Assembly (NCBI RefSeq): GCF_021228125.1
Contig: NZ_JAJQQS010000003.1
Coordinates: 124,001-188,000, forward strand
Source: Streptomyces albireticuli
Lineage (GTDB): Bacteria > Actinomycetota > Actinomycetes > Streptomycetales > Streptomycetaceae
Direction: 5' to 3'
Length of the DNA: 64,000 nt
Below are positions 10,386-19,223 of the stretch, piece by piece. Below the pieces are notes generated by a model. It was not told the origin of the DNA. It saw nothing but the letters and a program-made list of their open reading frames with translations, and did no database searches. Made by a program: the position numbers and the translations under genes. How positions within the stretch are numbered: position 1 is the stretch's first letter; each line of letters starts with the position of its first letter.

Positions 10386-11579
10386 TCAGGAGTCCGTGCC
10401 CAGCCACAGGTCCGGGCCGAAGACCTCGTAGTGGATGTCGGCCGCCGGGACGCCCGCCGCGAGGAGCTGGGCGCGCACCGCGCGCATGAAGGGCAGCGGG
10501 CCGCAGAGGTAGGCGACGGTGCCGGCCGGGATCCCGATGCCGGAGAGGTCGGCGAGGCCGGTGCGGTCGGCGGGCCAGTCGGCGGCCTCGGGGCGCTCGT
10601 ACCAGATGTGCGCGGTGGCGTCCGGCAGCTTGCCGATCAGCTGGCCGAGGTCCGTGCGGAAGGCGTGCGCGGACTCGTCGCGGTCCGCGTGCACGGCGAC
10701 GACCTTGCGTGCCGAGCCGGTGGCCGCGAGGTGCGTGAGCATCCCGATCATCGGCGTGCAGCCGATGCCGGCCGAGGCGAGCAGCAGGGGCGCGTCGCCC
10801 CCGTCCAGGACGACATCGCCGAACGGCGCGCTGACCAGCAGGGTGTCCCCGGTGTCCAGGTGGTCGTGGAGGTGGTTGGAGACCTCTCCCGCCGGGTCGC
10901 CGGCGAGGCGCTTGACGGAGAACTGGAGGGCGTCGTCCGGGCGGCCCGAGAGGCTGTACTGGCGGATCTGCCGGGCGCCGTCGGGCAGTTCCACCTGCAC
11001 CGAGACGTACTGGCCGGGCCGGCCGGCGGGCAGCGGGCGGCCGTCCAGGGGCTGGACGAGGAAGGTGGCCACGTCCGCGGTCTCCCGCATCCGGCCGACG
11101 ATCCGGCAGGGGCGGAGGGTGTCGCCGTCCGGGGTGCCGGCCTGCTCGTAGAGCCGCGCCTCCAGGGCGATGAGGGCGTTGGCCATCAGCCAGTAGACCT
11201 CGTCCCAGGCGGCGGCCACCTCCGGGGTGACCGCCTCGCCCAGGACCTCGGCGATGGCGGCGAAGAGGTGTCGCTGGACCAGCGGGTACTGCTCGGGGGC
11301 GATGCCGAGCGACGCGTGCTTGTGGGCGATGCGCGCGAGCATCGCGTCGGGCCGGGTGTCCGGGTGCTCGACCAGCGCGGTGGCGAAGGCGGCTATGGAG
11401 CCCGCGAGGGCCCGCTGCTGGCTGCCGTTGGCCTGGTTGCCGCGGTTGAACAGGTCGCGGAGCAGCTCCGGCCGGTCGGCGAAGAGCTTGCCGTAGAAGA
11501 GCGGCGCGATCTCACCGATGGCGCCGCCGACCGCCGGGAGGGTGGCGCGGACGATCTCGGTCGACTGGGGGGACAGCAT
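10386..11579 (-). CDS. hmpA: Flavohemoprotein, nitric oxide dioxygenase
   Basis: 397-residue flavohemoglobin that converts NO and O2 to nitrate using NAD(P)H, protecting against nitrosative stress. The globin domain occupies residues about 1-140, with the proximal histidine in HKHASLG (His88). The ferredoxin-reductase-like FAD domain (RQYSLSG near 205) and NAD domain (AGIGCTPM near 270) follow, ending with the usual FGPDLW tail. Length equals the family norm (about 395-400). Start ATG has AGGAG 8 nt upstream. The nsrR gene lies immediately upstream in the same direction, the usual pairing in Streptomyces, and a palindrome sits in the hmpA promoter. Confidence 0.96.
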   Translation of the reverse strand: MLSPQSTEIVRATLPAVGGAIGEIAPLFYGKLFADRPELLRDLFNRGNQANGSQQRALAGSIAAFATALVEHPDTRPDAMLARIAHKHASLGIAPEQYPLVQRHLFAAIAEVLGEAVTPEVAAAWDEVYWLMANALIALEARLYEQAGTPDGDTLRPCRIVGRMRETADVATFLVQPLDGRPLPAGRPGQYVSVQVELPDGARQIRQYSLSGRPDDALQFSVKRLAGDPAGEVSNHLHDHLDTGDTLLVSAPFGDVVLDGGDAPLLLASAGIGCTPMIGMLTHLAATGSARKVVAVHADRDESAHAFRTDLGQLIGKLPDATAHIWYERPEAADWPADRTGLADLSGIGIPAGTVAYLCGPLPFMRAVRAQLLAAGVPAADIHYEVFGPDLWLGTDS

Positions 11580-11601
11580 CGGCGGCTCCTGACGTTCAGG
11601 C

Positions 11602-11617
11602 TGAAATATTCATTTCA
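11602..11617. promoter_or_regulatory. Palindrome in hmpA promoter, candidate NsrR operator
   Basis: TGAAAT-ATTC-ATTTCA, a perfect 6-bp-arm palindrome 23 nt upstream of the hmpA start, in an AT-rich patch that is unusual for this DNA. Its position and the neighbouring nsrR make it the likely NsrR-controlled site. The match to the published Streptomyces NsrR 11-bp inverted-repeat site is only approximate. Confidence 0.5.
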
Positions 11618-11714
11618 GACTCTTGTTTAAGGGTGTGCGACGCGGCAACCGGACGGTGGGTGATCCGTCATGTCGCCGGCGCGCTGTCGGCGCGCCGGCC
11701 TCCTCATGGGGTCG

Positions 11715-12158
11715 TCATGACGGGGGCCCCGAGCCCAGGCTCAGCAGCACGGGGCCGGTCGGCCGGGCGACCAGGTCCTCCACGGTGTACGGGTCGAGCG
11801 CGGCGTAGAACGCCTCCTGGGCCGCGCGCAGCGCGCCCCGCAGACGGCAGGCGCCCGCCAGCGGGCACGGGGGGTCGTCCTCGCAGCCGACGACGTCCCC
11901 CGTGCCCTCCAGGGCGCGCACCAGGCGGCCGACCGAGCCCGTGCGGCCCGCGGCGGTGAGTGTGAGCCCGCCGCCCCGGCCCCGGCGGGCCTCGACGATC
12001 CCCAGGTGCTGGAGTCTGCTGACCACCTTGGCCGCGTGGGTGTACGGCACGCCGACGGCGCCGGCCACCTCGCGGGTGGTCGGCGCGTCGTTCTCGCCCG
12101 TGACCGCGAGGCGCATGGCCATGCGCAGCGCGATGTCGGTGCTCTTGGTCAGTCGCAC
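11715..12158 (-). CDS. nsrR: NsrR-type Rrf2 family repressor, iron-sulfur NO sensor
   Basis: 147-residue Rrf2-family winged-helix regulator. The three cluster-binding cysteines (Cys92, Cys98, Cys104 in CEDDPPCPLAGAC) and Asp8 match, within one residue, the ligands reported for Streptomyces coelicolor NsrR (Asp8, Cys93, Cys99, Cys105). NO attack on the [4Fe-4S] cluster releases DNA and derepresses hmpA and nsrR. Starts at GTG with only a weak ribosome site. hmpA lies 135 bp downstream; a palindrome sits just upstream, consistent with autoregulation. Confidence 0.92.
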   Translation of the reverse strand: MRLTKSTDIALRMAMRLAVTGENDAPTTREVAGAVGVPYTHAAKVVSRLQHLGIVEARRGRGGGLTLTAAGRTGSVGRLVRALEGTGDVVGCEDDPPCPLAGACRLRGALRAAQEAFYAALDPYTVEDLVARPTGPVLLSLGSGPPS

Positions 12159-12174
12159 ACACGTACTCTATCTA

Positions 12175-12198
12175 ATTGGATTTTGGGACTCCAAATTA
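12175..12198. promoter_or_regulatory. Inverted repeat upstream of nsrR, candidate autoregulatory operator
   Basis: AATTGGA, nine or ten bases, then TCCAAATT, giving a 24-bp dyad 17 bp before the nsrR start and touching the stop codon of the upstream gene. Size and symmetry fit the 23-bp sites known for NsrR. Confidence 0.5.
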
Positions 12199-13251
12199 GT
12201 GGGCGGGTGTCGGGCCGGGTGCCGGATCGTAGGTGAAGGTGAGGGAGGGGCCGGGCGCGCTCTCACCTCCCGGCGCGTCCACGGTCACGTCGACGGTGCC
12301 GGTGCCCGCGGGGGACTGCCCGGTGCAGAACTCCGGGCCGCACGAACTGTGCGCGGCGGGCTTGCCGCCGACCATCAGGACGCCGCGGTCGAGGTGTTTC
12401 CCGGCGACCTGGAGGCCCGTCCCGCCCGCCGCCGGCCCGCCGCGCGTGGACAGCCGGCTGAGCTCGGGCTCCGGCGGGGGCGTCGGTTCCGGCTCGCCGT
12501 AGGTGAAGTCCCCGGCGGAGGCGCCGCCGCCCGGCGTGGCGACGTCCACCGGGGTGACGCCCCAGCCGGGCGGTGTGGTCACCACGCAGCCGGTGCTGGT
12601 GCAGGAGCCCGTCGCCTTGTCGTGGCCGAAGTCCACGAACCCGTCGTCGAGGTTCCGGCCCGTGATCGTCACGACCGTGCCGCCGGTGCCCGGGCCGGTC
12701 CGGGTGTCCATCCCGGTCACCACCGGCTCCGGTGGGATCGCCGGCGACCCCCCGGAGCCGCCGAGCGTGACGGTCGAGACGTTGTTCCGCGTGTCGAGGT
12801 CGCTGACGTTGGCGACGGTCGCCCTGATCTCCCCGGACGGCTTGCCGGTGCCGGCGGCGGTGACCTTCACCTTCATGAAGTGGCTGCGGCCCGGCACCAT
12901 CGTGCCGTAGTACCAGGCCGTGAGGCGGCGGCCGTCCGGCGAGACCGTCTCGGTGAACGTGTAGTCGTAGGGCGTCGAGTACATCAGGGCGCCCTGCGTG
13001 GTGATCCCGGGCGGCAGTTCGACCGTGAGCCGGGTCAGCCCCGTGATGTCCTGGGCGCCCTCCGATCTCCAGGTGACCGAGAACGAGCCGTCACGGTTCG
13101 ACTCCGTCGGATAGTTGCCGGCCTGGGACACCGAGAGATCCGTCGGGTCGGTGGGCGCCGCGGTGGCGGACGGCGCCGTGACGAGCGCGAACAGGGCCAG
13201 GGCCGCCGTCGCACAGGATGCCGCTAATCGAATCCTCATGTGACGTGTCAT
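12196..13251 (-). CDS. Secreted protein with IPT/TIG-like immunoglobulin-fold repeats
   Basis: About 351 residues. A signal peptide (MRIRLAASC then an Ala-rich core, cleavage near TAA-PTD) is followed by a domain of conserved-repeat or DUF11-like character (residues about 45-165, with DTRNNVSTVT) and two IPT/TIG-type domains (VTGMDTRTGPGTGG... and LSRLSTRGGPAAGG...). These are separated by a Pro/Glu-rich linker, and each has a Cys pair that could form a disulfide. IPT/TIG domains are beta-sandwiches found in cell-surface and extracellular binding proteins; no enzyme motif is visible. Alternative start at 13239. The gene ends 37 bp before nsrR. Confidence 0.7.
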   Translation of the reverse strand: MTRHMRIRLAASCATAALALFALVTAPSATAAPTDPTDLSVSQAGNYPTESNRDGSFSVTWRSEGAQDITGLTRLTVELPPGITTQGALMYSTPYDYTFTETVSPDGRRLTAWYYGTMVPGRSHFMKVKVTAAGTGKPSGEIRATVANVSDLDTRNNVSTVTLGGSGGSPAIPPEPVVTGMDTRTGPGTGGTVVTITGRNLDDGFVDFGHDKATGSCTSTGCVVTTPPGWGVTPVDVATPGGGASAGDFTYGEPEPTPPPEPELSRLSTRGGPAAGGTGLQVAGKHLDRGVLMVGGKPAAHSSCGPEFCTGQSPAGTGTVDVTVDAPGGESAPGPSLTFTYDPAPGPTPAH

Positions 13252-13447
13252 CGTCCGGCCGCCGGAGTCCGTTACGCCGCCGGCGTCACAACGGCTGTCA
13301 CCAGTCACATTGACAGACGGTCACGACGCGGCGAGTCTTGCGACGCGTCGTCCGCCGGTCAGCACGGGTGGACGGCACCGCGCGGACGACCGCGCGGAAG
13401 CACGTGGGCCACGGGGCGCGCCGACGCGCGGGCCCGCCCGCCCACGG

Positions 13448-13479
13448 CACACGCACGACACGCACGACACGCACGACCA
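13448..13479. repeat. Short tandem repeat before SGNH hydrolase start
   Basis: Three and a half copies of a 9-bp unit of the type ACGCACGAC, ending just before the ribosome site of the SGNH hydrolase gene. No function is apparent. Confidence 0.6.
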
Positions 13480-13491
13480 ACGGAGGAATCA

Positions 13492-14394
13492 GTGGCACAG
13501 GTGAACGGACGCGGCGGGCAGTACGGAAAGGCCCTGGCGGTGCTCGGCGCGGCCACGGCCCTGGCGGCCGCGGTCGCCGCCCCCGCGACGGCCGCCCAGG
13601 CGCAGGAAGGGACGCCCACCACGGGGCAGCGCTACGTCGCCCTCGGCGACTCCTACACCTCCGCTCCCGGTGTCCCCGAGCAGAGCGGCGGCGACTGCGC
13701 CCGCTCCAGCGTCAACTACCCCGCGCTCACCGCCAAGGCCCTGGGCATCGGCTCGTTCAAGGACGTCAGCTGCAGCGGCGCCAAGACCGACGACATGTGG
13801 CGCGCCCAGGGCGACAACCCGCCCCAGCTCAACACCCTCGGCCGGAGCACCCGCCTGGTCACCGTCGGCATCGGCGGCAACGACATCGGCTTCGGCGACA
13901 TCATCGGCACCTGCGCCCAGCTGTCCGCCACCGACCCGGCCGGCGACCCCTGCCGCAAGAAGTTCACCGCCGGCGGGAGCGACGAGCTCACCAAGCGCAT
14001 CGCCGACACCGCGCCCAAGATCGCCAAGGTGCTGAAGGACGTGCACGCGCGCGCCCCGTACGCCCGCGTCGTCCTGGTCGGCTACCCGGCGATCATGCCG
14101 GACAACGGTGTCGGCTGCTTCCCCGCCGTGCCGATCGCCGCCGGTGACGTCCCGTACCTGCGCGACACCGAGAAGCACCTCAACACCATGCTCAAGGAGC
14201 AGGCCCGCAAGGCCGGCGTCCGCTACGCCGACACCTACGCCCCGACCGTCGGCCACGACGTGTGCAAGCCCACCGCCGACCGCTGGATCGAGGGGGCGCA
14301 GCCCGAGAACCCGGCCGCCCCCTTCCACCCCAATGCCAAGGGCGAGTCCGCCATGGCGACCGCGGTGCTCGGCGCCCTCGGCCACAAGCGCTGA
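13492..14394 (+). CDS. Secreted SGNH/GDSL hydrolase (lipase/esterase)
   Basis: 300-residue exported esterase/lipase of the SGNH clan. A signal peptide covers residues 1-38 (cleavage near AQAQ-E). Block I is GDSYTS with nucleophile Ser54, block III is GGNDIGF, and block V is the C-terminal PFHPNAKG with the catalytic His. Six mature-region cysteines suggest three disulfides as in Streptomyces secreted lipases of this family (for example S. coelicolor SCO1725-type). Start GTG follows GGAGGAATCA. The genuine start is this GTG, although the frame stays open to 13240. Acts outside the cell on lipid or acetyl esters; exact substrate unknown. Confidence 0.92.
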   Translation: MAQVNGRGGQYGKALAVLGAATALAAAVAAPATAAQAQEGTPTTGQRYVALGDSYTSAPGVPEQSGGDCARSSVNYPALTAKALGIGSFKDVSCSGAKTDDMWRAQGDNPPQLNTLGRSTRLVTVGIGGNDIGFGDIIGTCAQLSATDPAGDPCRKKFTAGGSDELTKRIADTAPKIAKVLKDVHARAPYARVVLVGYPAIMPDNGVGCFPAVPIAAGDVPYLRDTEKHLNTMLKEQARKAGVRYADTYAPTVGHDVCKPTADRWIEGAQPENPAAPFHPNAKGESAMATAVLGALGHKR

Positions 14395-14521
14395 GTCACC
14401 CGCCCGGCCGCCCCGCGCACGGCCGGTGAGCTCAAGTCACGGAGCCGTTCGCGCGGCACCCTGTCCTCCCCCTCGGGCGCCGAGTAGGCTCCGGGCCCCG
14501 CTCGCCCGCATGGAGGTAGGG

Positions 14522-16378
14522 ATGGCTCCCGCGAGAACGAAATCCGACCGACGTCTGCCCGTGCTCGCCGCGACGGCCACCCTGGTCGTCGGGCTGGGCG
14601 TCGTCCCGGCCGCCGCCGCCACCGGCGGCGGCCCGGACGCCACGGGCGGTCCGGCCGCCGCAGCACCCGCCAAGTCCCCCGTCGCCGTGGGCCACGGGGG
14701 CGCGGTCGCCAGCGTCGACCCCGACGCCTCGGCCGCCGGCATCGAGGTGCTGCGCAAGGGCGGCAACGCCGTGGACGCCGCCGTCGCCACCGCCGCCGCG
14801 CTCGGCGTCACCGAGCCGTACTCGGCGGGCGTCGGCGGCGGCGGCTACTTCGTCCACTACGACGCGAAGCGGCACCGCGTCTCGACCATCGACGGCCGGG
14901 AACGCGCCCCGCTCAGCGCCGGCAAGGACCTCTTCCTGGAGAACGGCAAGCCCCTGCCGCCCGCCGAGGCCGTCACCAGCGGACTCGCCGTCGGCACCCC
15001 CGGCACCCCGGCCACCTGGGACAGCGCCCTGCGCGCCTGGGGCACCCGGTCCCTCGCCCAGGTCCTGAAGCCCGCCGAGCGCCTGGCCCGCTCGGGCTTC
15101 ACCGTCGACGAGACCTTCCGGCAGCAGACGGCCGACAACCAGTCCCGCTTCAAGGACTTCCCCGCGACCGCCGCGCTCTACCTGCCGGGCGGCAGACCCC
15201 CGGCCGTCGGCAGCACCCTGAAGAACCCCGACCTGGCCCGCACCTACGAGCGGCTCGGCAGGAGCGGCGTCGGCGCGTTCTACCAGGGCGACATCGGACG
15301 CGACATCGTACGGACCGTACGCAAGCCGCCCGTCGCCCCCGGCTCCGGCAGGGTGGCCCGCCCCGGCGACCTGACGGAGCGCGACCTGCGCGCGTACCGG
15401 GCGAAGGCCCAGGCCCCGACCCGTACGTCCTACCGCGGCCTGGACCTCTACGGCATGGCCCCCTCCTCATCGGGCGGCACCTCGGTCGCCGAGGCCGTCA
15501 ACATCCTGGAGCGCGGCGACCTCGGCAAGCTGAGCGAGAAGACCTACCTGCACCGCTACATCGAGGCGTCCCGCATCGCCTTCGCCGACCGCAACCGCTG
15601 GGTCGGCGACGCCGCCCACGAGAACGTGCCGACCGCGGCGCTCACCTCCCAGCGGTTCGCCGACGCGCGCGCCTGCCTGATCAAGGACACCACCGCCCTC
15701 ACCAGCCCGCTGGCCCCCGGCGACCCGCGCCACCCGGTGCCCTGCGACAAGCGCGGCAAGCCCGCCCCCACCGCGTACGAGGGAGAGAACACCACCCACC
15801 TGACGGTCGCCGACAAGTGGGGCGACGTCGTCGCCTACACCCTCACCATCGAGCAGACCGGTGGCAGCGGAATCACCGTTCCCGGGCGCGGTTTCCTGCT
15901 CAACAACGAGCTGACCGACTTCAACTTCGTGCCGGTGACCCCCGGCGTTCACGACCCCAACCTGCCCGGTCCGGGCAAGCGGCCGCGCTCGTCGATGTCG
16001 CCGACGATCGTCCTCGACCACGGCCGGCCCGCCTTCGCGCTCGGCTCGCCCGGCGGCGCCACGATCATCACCACCGTGCTCCAGACCCTGCTCAACCACG
16101 TCGACCGTGGCATGCCGCTCGTCGAGGCGATCGCCGCCCCGCGTGCCAGCCAGCGCAACGCCGCGGCGACCGAGCTGGAACCGGCCCTGTGGAACAGCCC
16201 GTTGCGCGGGAAGCTGGAGGCGCTCGGGCATGTCTTCAAGGAGAACCGCGAGATCGGCGCGGCGACCGGGGTGCAGCGGCTGCCCGACGGACGGTGGGTC
16301 GCCGCGGCGGAGAAGTCGCGGCGCGGTGGCGGCTCGGCGATGGTGGTACGTCCGAGCGGGCGGCCGCCGACGCGTTGA
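14522..16378 (+). CDS. ggt: Secreted gamma-glutamyltransferase
   Basis: 618-residue N-terminal-nucleophile hydrolase that cleaves gamma-glutamyl bonds (glutathione and related peptides). Residues 1-40 are a signal peptide. The protein begins its catalytic body with the GGNAVDAAVAT motif near residue 80. Autocleavage should occur before the Thr in TTHLTV near residue 420, splitting large and small subunits. The small subunit keeps the LLNNELTDF and SPGGATI loops of the family. Start ATG at 14522 has GGAGG 6 nt upstream; a Met six codons earlier is less favoured. Length fits family norms (580-620). Confidence 0.94.
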   Translation: MAPARTKSDRRLPVLAATATLVVGLGVVPAAAATGGGPDATGGPAAAAPAKSPVAVGHGGAVASVDPDASAAGIEVLRKGGNAVDAAVATAAALGVTEPYSAGVGGGGYFVHYDAKRHRVSTIDGRERAPLSAGKDLFLENGKPLPPAEAVTSGLAVGTPGTPATWDSALRAWGTRSLAQVLKPAERLARSGFTVDETFRQQTADNQSRFKDFPATAALYLPGGRPPAVGSTLKNPDLARTYERLGRSGVGAFYQGDIGRDIVRTVRKPPVAPGSGRVARPGDLTERDLRAYRAKAQAPTRTSYRGLDLYGMAPSSSGGTSVAEAVNILERGDLGKLSEKTYLHRYIEASRIAFADRNRWVGDAAHENVPTAALTSQRFADARACLIKDTTALTSPLAPGDPRHPVPCDKRGKPAPTAYEGENTTHLTVADKWGDVVAYTLTIEQTGGSGITVPGRGFLLNNELTDFNFVPVTPGVHDPNLPGPGKRPRSSMSPTIVLDHGRPAFALGSPGGATIITTVLQTLLNHVDRGMPLVEAIAAPRASQRNAAATELEPALWNSPLRGKLEALGHVFKENREIGAATGVQRLPDGRWVAAAEKSRRGGGSAMVVRPSGRPPTR

Positions 16379-16386
16379 GGTACCGA

Positions 16387-16414
16387 GGCGCGCCCGGGTG
16401 TGACAGGGCGCGCC
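16387..16414. terminator. Hairpin between convergent genes (ggt / isochorismatase)
   Basis: Perfect 9-bp stem GGCGCGCCC / GGGCGCGCC with a 10-nt loop, 8 nt after the ggt stop. Serves ggt and possibly the convergent isochorismatase operon. Confidence 0.7.
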
Positions 16415-16541
16415 GAGAACGCCCGTCACCCACCCGGGAGTATCGAGACGGGGCCCGGTTCGGGTTTCGCGGCGGGTGGTGCGGGAGGCGGCGCCGGGCG
16501 GGCCGGGGATCCGGCCCGCCCGGCACCGGGGCGTCCCCCGG

Positions 16542-17096
16542 TCACCGGCTCAGCAGTGCGATCACCTCGTCCGTCGTGCCGGTCTCCGCGAGCCGGGGGA
16601 ACACCCGTTCCACGGCGATCCGGTGCGCCTCCGCGTCCGTGTCCGTCATCGCGTCCGTCACGACCGTCACGTGATACCCGTGCTCGTGCGCCGCCCGCGC
16701 CGTGGACTCCACCCCGGCGCCCGTGGCGATGCCCGCCAGGACGATCTGGGTCACGCCCCGGCGGCGCAGCTGGAGGTCCAGGTCGGTGGCGTGGAAGGCG
16801 CCCCAGGTGTGCTTGGTGACGACGATGTCGCCGTCCTGGCGGTCGAGTTCGGGCACCAGGTCGGCGAAGCCGGCCGGGGGCTTCCCGCCCCGCAGGGGTG
16901 CCTCGGCGCGGCCGGGGGCGGCGCCGACGACCCGTACCAGGACGACGGGCAGCCCGTGCTCGCGGAAGGCGGCCGCCAGGCGGGCGCCGCGCGCGACGAC
17001 CTCCTCGGCGGGGTGGGCGGTGGGCAGGGCGACGATGCCCTTCTGGAGGTCGATGAGGACGAGCGCGGTCCGCTCGTCGAGGGTGGTGGCGGGCAT
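16542..17096 (-). CDS. Isochorismatase-family hydrolase lacking the catalytic cysteine
   Basis: 184-residue cysteine-hydrolase-fold protein. It has the conserved Asp (Asp16 in LIDLQKG) and Lys (VTKHTWGAF). At the place where nicotinamidases and related hydrolases carry a nucleophilic Cys, the segment is GIATGAGVEST, so Cys is replaced by Gly, as in E. coli YecD-type proteins. It therefore cannot use the usual thiol chemistry; a vinyl-ether hydrolysis or unknown reaction is possible. Start ATG has AGGAG 6 nt upstream. Third gene of a MarR-MFS-isochorismatase operon, 50 bp after the MFS gene. Confidence 0.85.
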   Translation of the reverse strand: MPATTLDERTALVLIDLQKGIVALPTAHPAEEVVARGARLAAAFREHGLPVVLVRVVGAAPGRAEAPLRGGKPPAGFADLVPELDRQDGDIVVTKHTWGAFHATDLDLQLRRRGVTQIVLAGIATGAGVESTARAAHEHGYHVTVVTDAMTDTDAEAHRIAVERVFPRLAETGTTDEVIALLSR

Positions 17097-17146
17097 GGGG
17101 TTCTCCTCGGGTCGTTCCAGGGACGGGTCGGGGGAGCCGGTCCGGT

Positions 17147-18592
17147 TCAGGGCCGGGACGGGCCGCGCGTACGGGCCCGCAGCGCGCGGTCCGTGGCGGT
17201 GAGGACGAGCAGCAGCAGGCCCAGCGCCACGCCGGCCGTGGCGAGCTCCCGCAGGCCCCGGTCGGTGGCGGCGGGCCCGTAGCAGAGGCCGATGAGTCCG
17301 GCGGCGATCATCGCGCCGAGGTACTGGGAGGTGCGCTGGAGACCGGCCGCCGCGCCGACGCCGTCGGCCGGGGCCTGGGCGTAGACGGCGGCCTGGTTGC
17401 CGGTCGAGGTGAGGCCCTGCGGGATGCCGAAGAGCACCGCGACGATCAGCAGTACGGTGAGCGGGGTGGTGCCGGTGGTGAACAGCAGGGCGGCGCCGCC
17501 CGCGGTGAGCAGGGCGGCCGCGGTGACGAGCGGGGCCCGGAGGCCCTTCGTCCGGGCGCCGAGCAGGGAGAAGAGGGCGGCGGCAGCGGACATCGGCAGC
17601 ATGATCAGTCCGACGTGGAGGGCGGAGTAGCCGTGCGCGTCCTCCAGCCACTGGGTGAAGCCGTAGAGCACGCAGTAGATCGTGAGGTAGGCGAGGCCGT
17701 GGCGGAGGTAGGTGCGGGCGAGGGCCCGGTTGCCGCGCAGCGACCGCAGGTCGAGGAAGGGGCGTGGACGGCGCGACTCCCACCGGACGAGTGCGGCCGC
17801 CACCACCGCGACCGGCGGCAGCAGTGCCCAGCGGGGATGCGAGAGGTCCGTCAGGAAGAGGGCGGTCGCGACGAGCGCGACGGAGAAGAGGACGAGGCCG
17901 AGCGGGTCGGCGAAACGTTCCCTCTGCGCTCGATCGCCGACTTGGCGTACGGGGTCGGCGGGCAGCCACCGCAGGGCGAGGACGATCCCGGCGAGCGCCA
18001 GCGGGACGTTGAAGGCGAAGATGCCGCGCCAGCCCGTGGTGGCGGTGAGGAGCCCGCCGAGCGCGGGGCCGACGGCCGCGCTGCCCAGCGAGGCGAGGGA
18101 CAGCCTGCCGAGCACCGGACGCGGCGCCTCGCGGCCGGTGCGCGCGGCCTCCGCGCGCAGCATCGCCATGGCGGACGGGTAGGCGGCGGAGGTGCCGAGG
18201 CCCAGCAGGGCGCGGGCGGCGATCAGCCAGCCGAAGGCGGGGGCCAGGGTGCCCAGGAGACCCGCGGCGCAGACGAGCGCGAGCCCGGCGAGGAAGACGC
18301 GGCGGGGGCCGAGCGTGTCGGCCAGCCGTCCCATGGCGGGCTGGCCGACGGCGCTGGCCACGTAGAGGGCGGAGACGAGCCAGGCGGTGCCGGCGGCTCC
18401 GGTGCCGAAGGCGTGGCCGATGGTGACCAGGCCGGTGGCGATGGCCGTGGAGTTGAGGGGGTTGAGGGCCGAGCCGAGCAGGAGCGGTGCCATCAGGCGG
18501 CCGCCGAAGCCCGGACCGGCGGTGCCGGGGCGCTCACCCGTGCGGGTGAGCGGGGGCGTCGCGGCCGGGGGAGGTTCCGTCGCTCCGGTCAT
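17147..18592 (-). CDS. MFS drug-type efflux transporter
   Basis: About 481 residues with 12-14 predicted membrane helices and the cytoplasmic loop motif GRLADTLGPRR (motif A) after helix 2, typical of proton-driven multidrug exporters. An internal hydrophilic loop lies near the middle (REAPRP and QVGDRAQRERF). The ATG at 18592 is placed 8 nt after GAGGAG, which lies in the end of the marR gene; a GTG at 18601 overlaps the marR stop. Co-transcribed with marR, which probably represses it. Substrate unknown. Confidence 0.9.
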   Translation of the reverse strand: MTGATEPPPAATPPLTRTGERPGTAGPGFGGRLMAPLLLGSALNPLNSTAIATGLVTIGHAFGTGAAGTAWLVSALYVASAVGQPAMGRLADTLGPRRVFLAGLALVCAAGLLGTLAPAFGWLIAARALLGLGTSAAYPSAMAMLRAEAARTGREAPRPVLGRLSLASLGSAAVGPALGGLLTATTGWRGIFAFNVPLALAGIVLALRWLPADPVRQVGDRAQRERFADPLGLVLFSVALVATALFLTDLSHPRWALLPPVAVVAAALVRWESRRPRPFLDLRSLRGNRALARTYLRHGLAYLTIYCVLYGFTQWLEDAHGYSALHVGLIMLPMSAAAALFSLLGARTKGLRAPLVTAAALLTAGGAALLFTTGTTPLTVLLIVAVLFGIPQGLTSTGNQAAVYAQAPADGVGAAAGLQRTSQYLGAMIAAGLIGLCYGPAATDRGLRELATAGVALGLLLLVLTATDRALRARTRGPSRP

Positions 18593-18597
18593 GTCCG

Positions 18598-19059
18598 TCA
18601 CTCCTCGGTGAGTTTCCGGAGCAGCTCCAGGGCCTCGGCGAGCCGGTGCCGTTCGCCGGCGTCGAGCCGCCGGTCGAGGGCGTCGGTGAGCCAGCCGTGC
18701 TTGGAGCGGCGCACGGAGGCGAGGGCGTCCTCACCGGCCGGGGTGAGCGAGAACAGCACCTGGCGGCCGTCGGTGGGGTGCGGGGCGCGGGCGACCAGGC
18801 CCAGGTCGTCCAGCACACCGAGGATCACCCGCATGGACTGCGGGCGGACGAGCTCGGCGCGGGCGAGGTCGGCGGTGGTGGCCGGCCCCTCGGTGCCCAG
18901 CCGGCTGAGGACGGCGCGCTGGGACGGGGTGAGCGAGCCCTGCGGCGAGGCGGCGCGCAGGCGCCGCATGAGCTGGGAGGCCGTGGCGGCCAGATCGGCG
19001 GCGAGGCGCTCCCGGTCCTTCTCCTGGTCCTTCTCGGGTTCCTGTTCCTTCTCGGGCAT
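18598..19059 (-). CDS. MarR-family transcriptional regulator
   Basis: 153-residue winged-helix protein. A very acidic and basic N-terminal stretch (residues 3-18, Glu/Lys/Asp-rich) precedes the MarR core: SLTPSQRAVLSRLG, TTADLARAELVRPQSM as recognition helix, and a wing with TDGRQVLFSLTPAGE. It heads the operon with the MFS exporter (starts overlap) and an isochorismatase-like enzyme, so it probably senses the exported compound. A 14-bp palindrome lies 27 bp upstream. The frame stays open to 19173 but the Met at 19059 follows GGAGG and begins the recognisable protein. Confidence 0.9.
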   Translation of the reverse strand: MPEKEQEPEKDQEKDRERLAADLAATASQLMRRLRAASPQGSLTPSQRAVLSRLGTEGPATTADLARAELVRPQSMRVILGVLDDLGLVARAPHPTDGRQVLFSLTPAGEDALASVRRSKHGWLTDALDRRLDAGERHRLAEALELLRKLTEE

Positions 19060-19085
19060 GCCTCCACCGTAGAAGAAAGACAGAG

Positions 19086-19099
19086 AAACTTGCAAGTTT
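19086..19099. promoter_or_regulatory. Candidate MarR operator palindrome
   Basis: AAACTT-GC-AAGTTT, a perfect 14-bp palindrome in the divergent gap between marR and the amidohydrolase gene, 27 bp upstream of the marR start. AT-rich, MarR-like size. Confidence 0.55.
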
Positions 19100-19223
19100 T
19101 CCTGTCTGGTTATCCACAGGCCGGGTGATGGTCTTGCCGCACGGCGTGCCGGGTCATACGGTCGCAACCACACGTGGATCTACGCGTGTCAGCCTGGCTG
19201 ACGCCCCGGCGAAGGAGCAGCTC

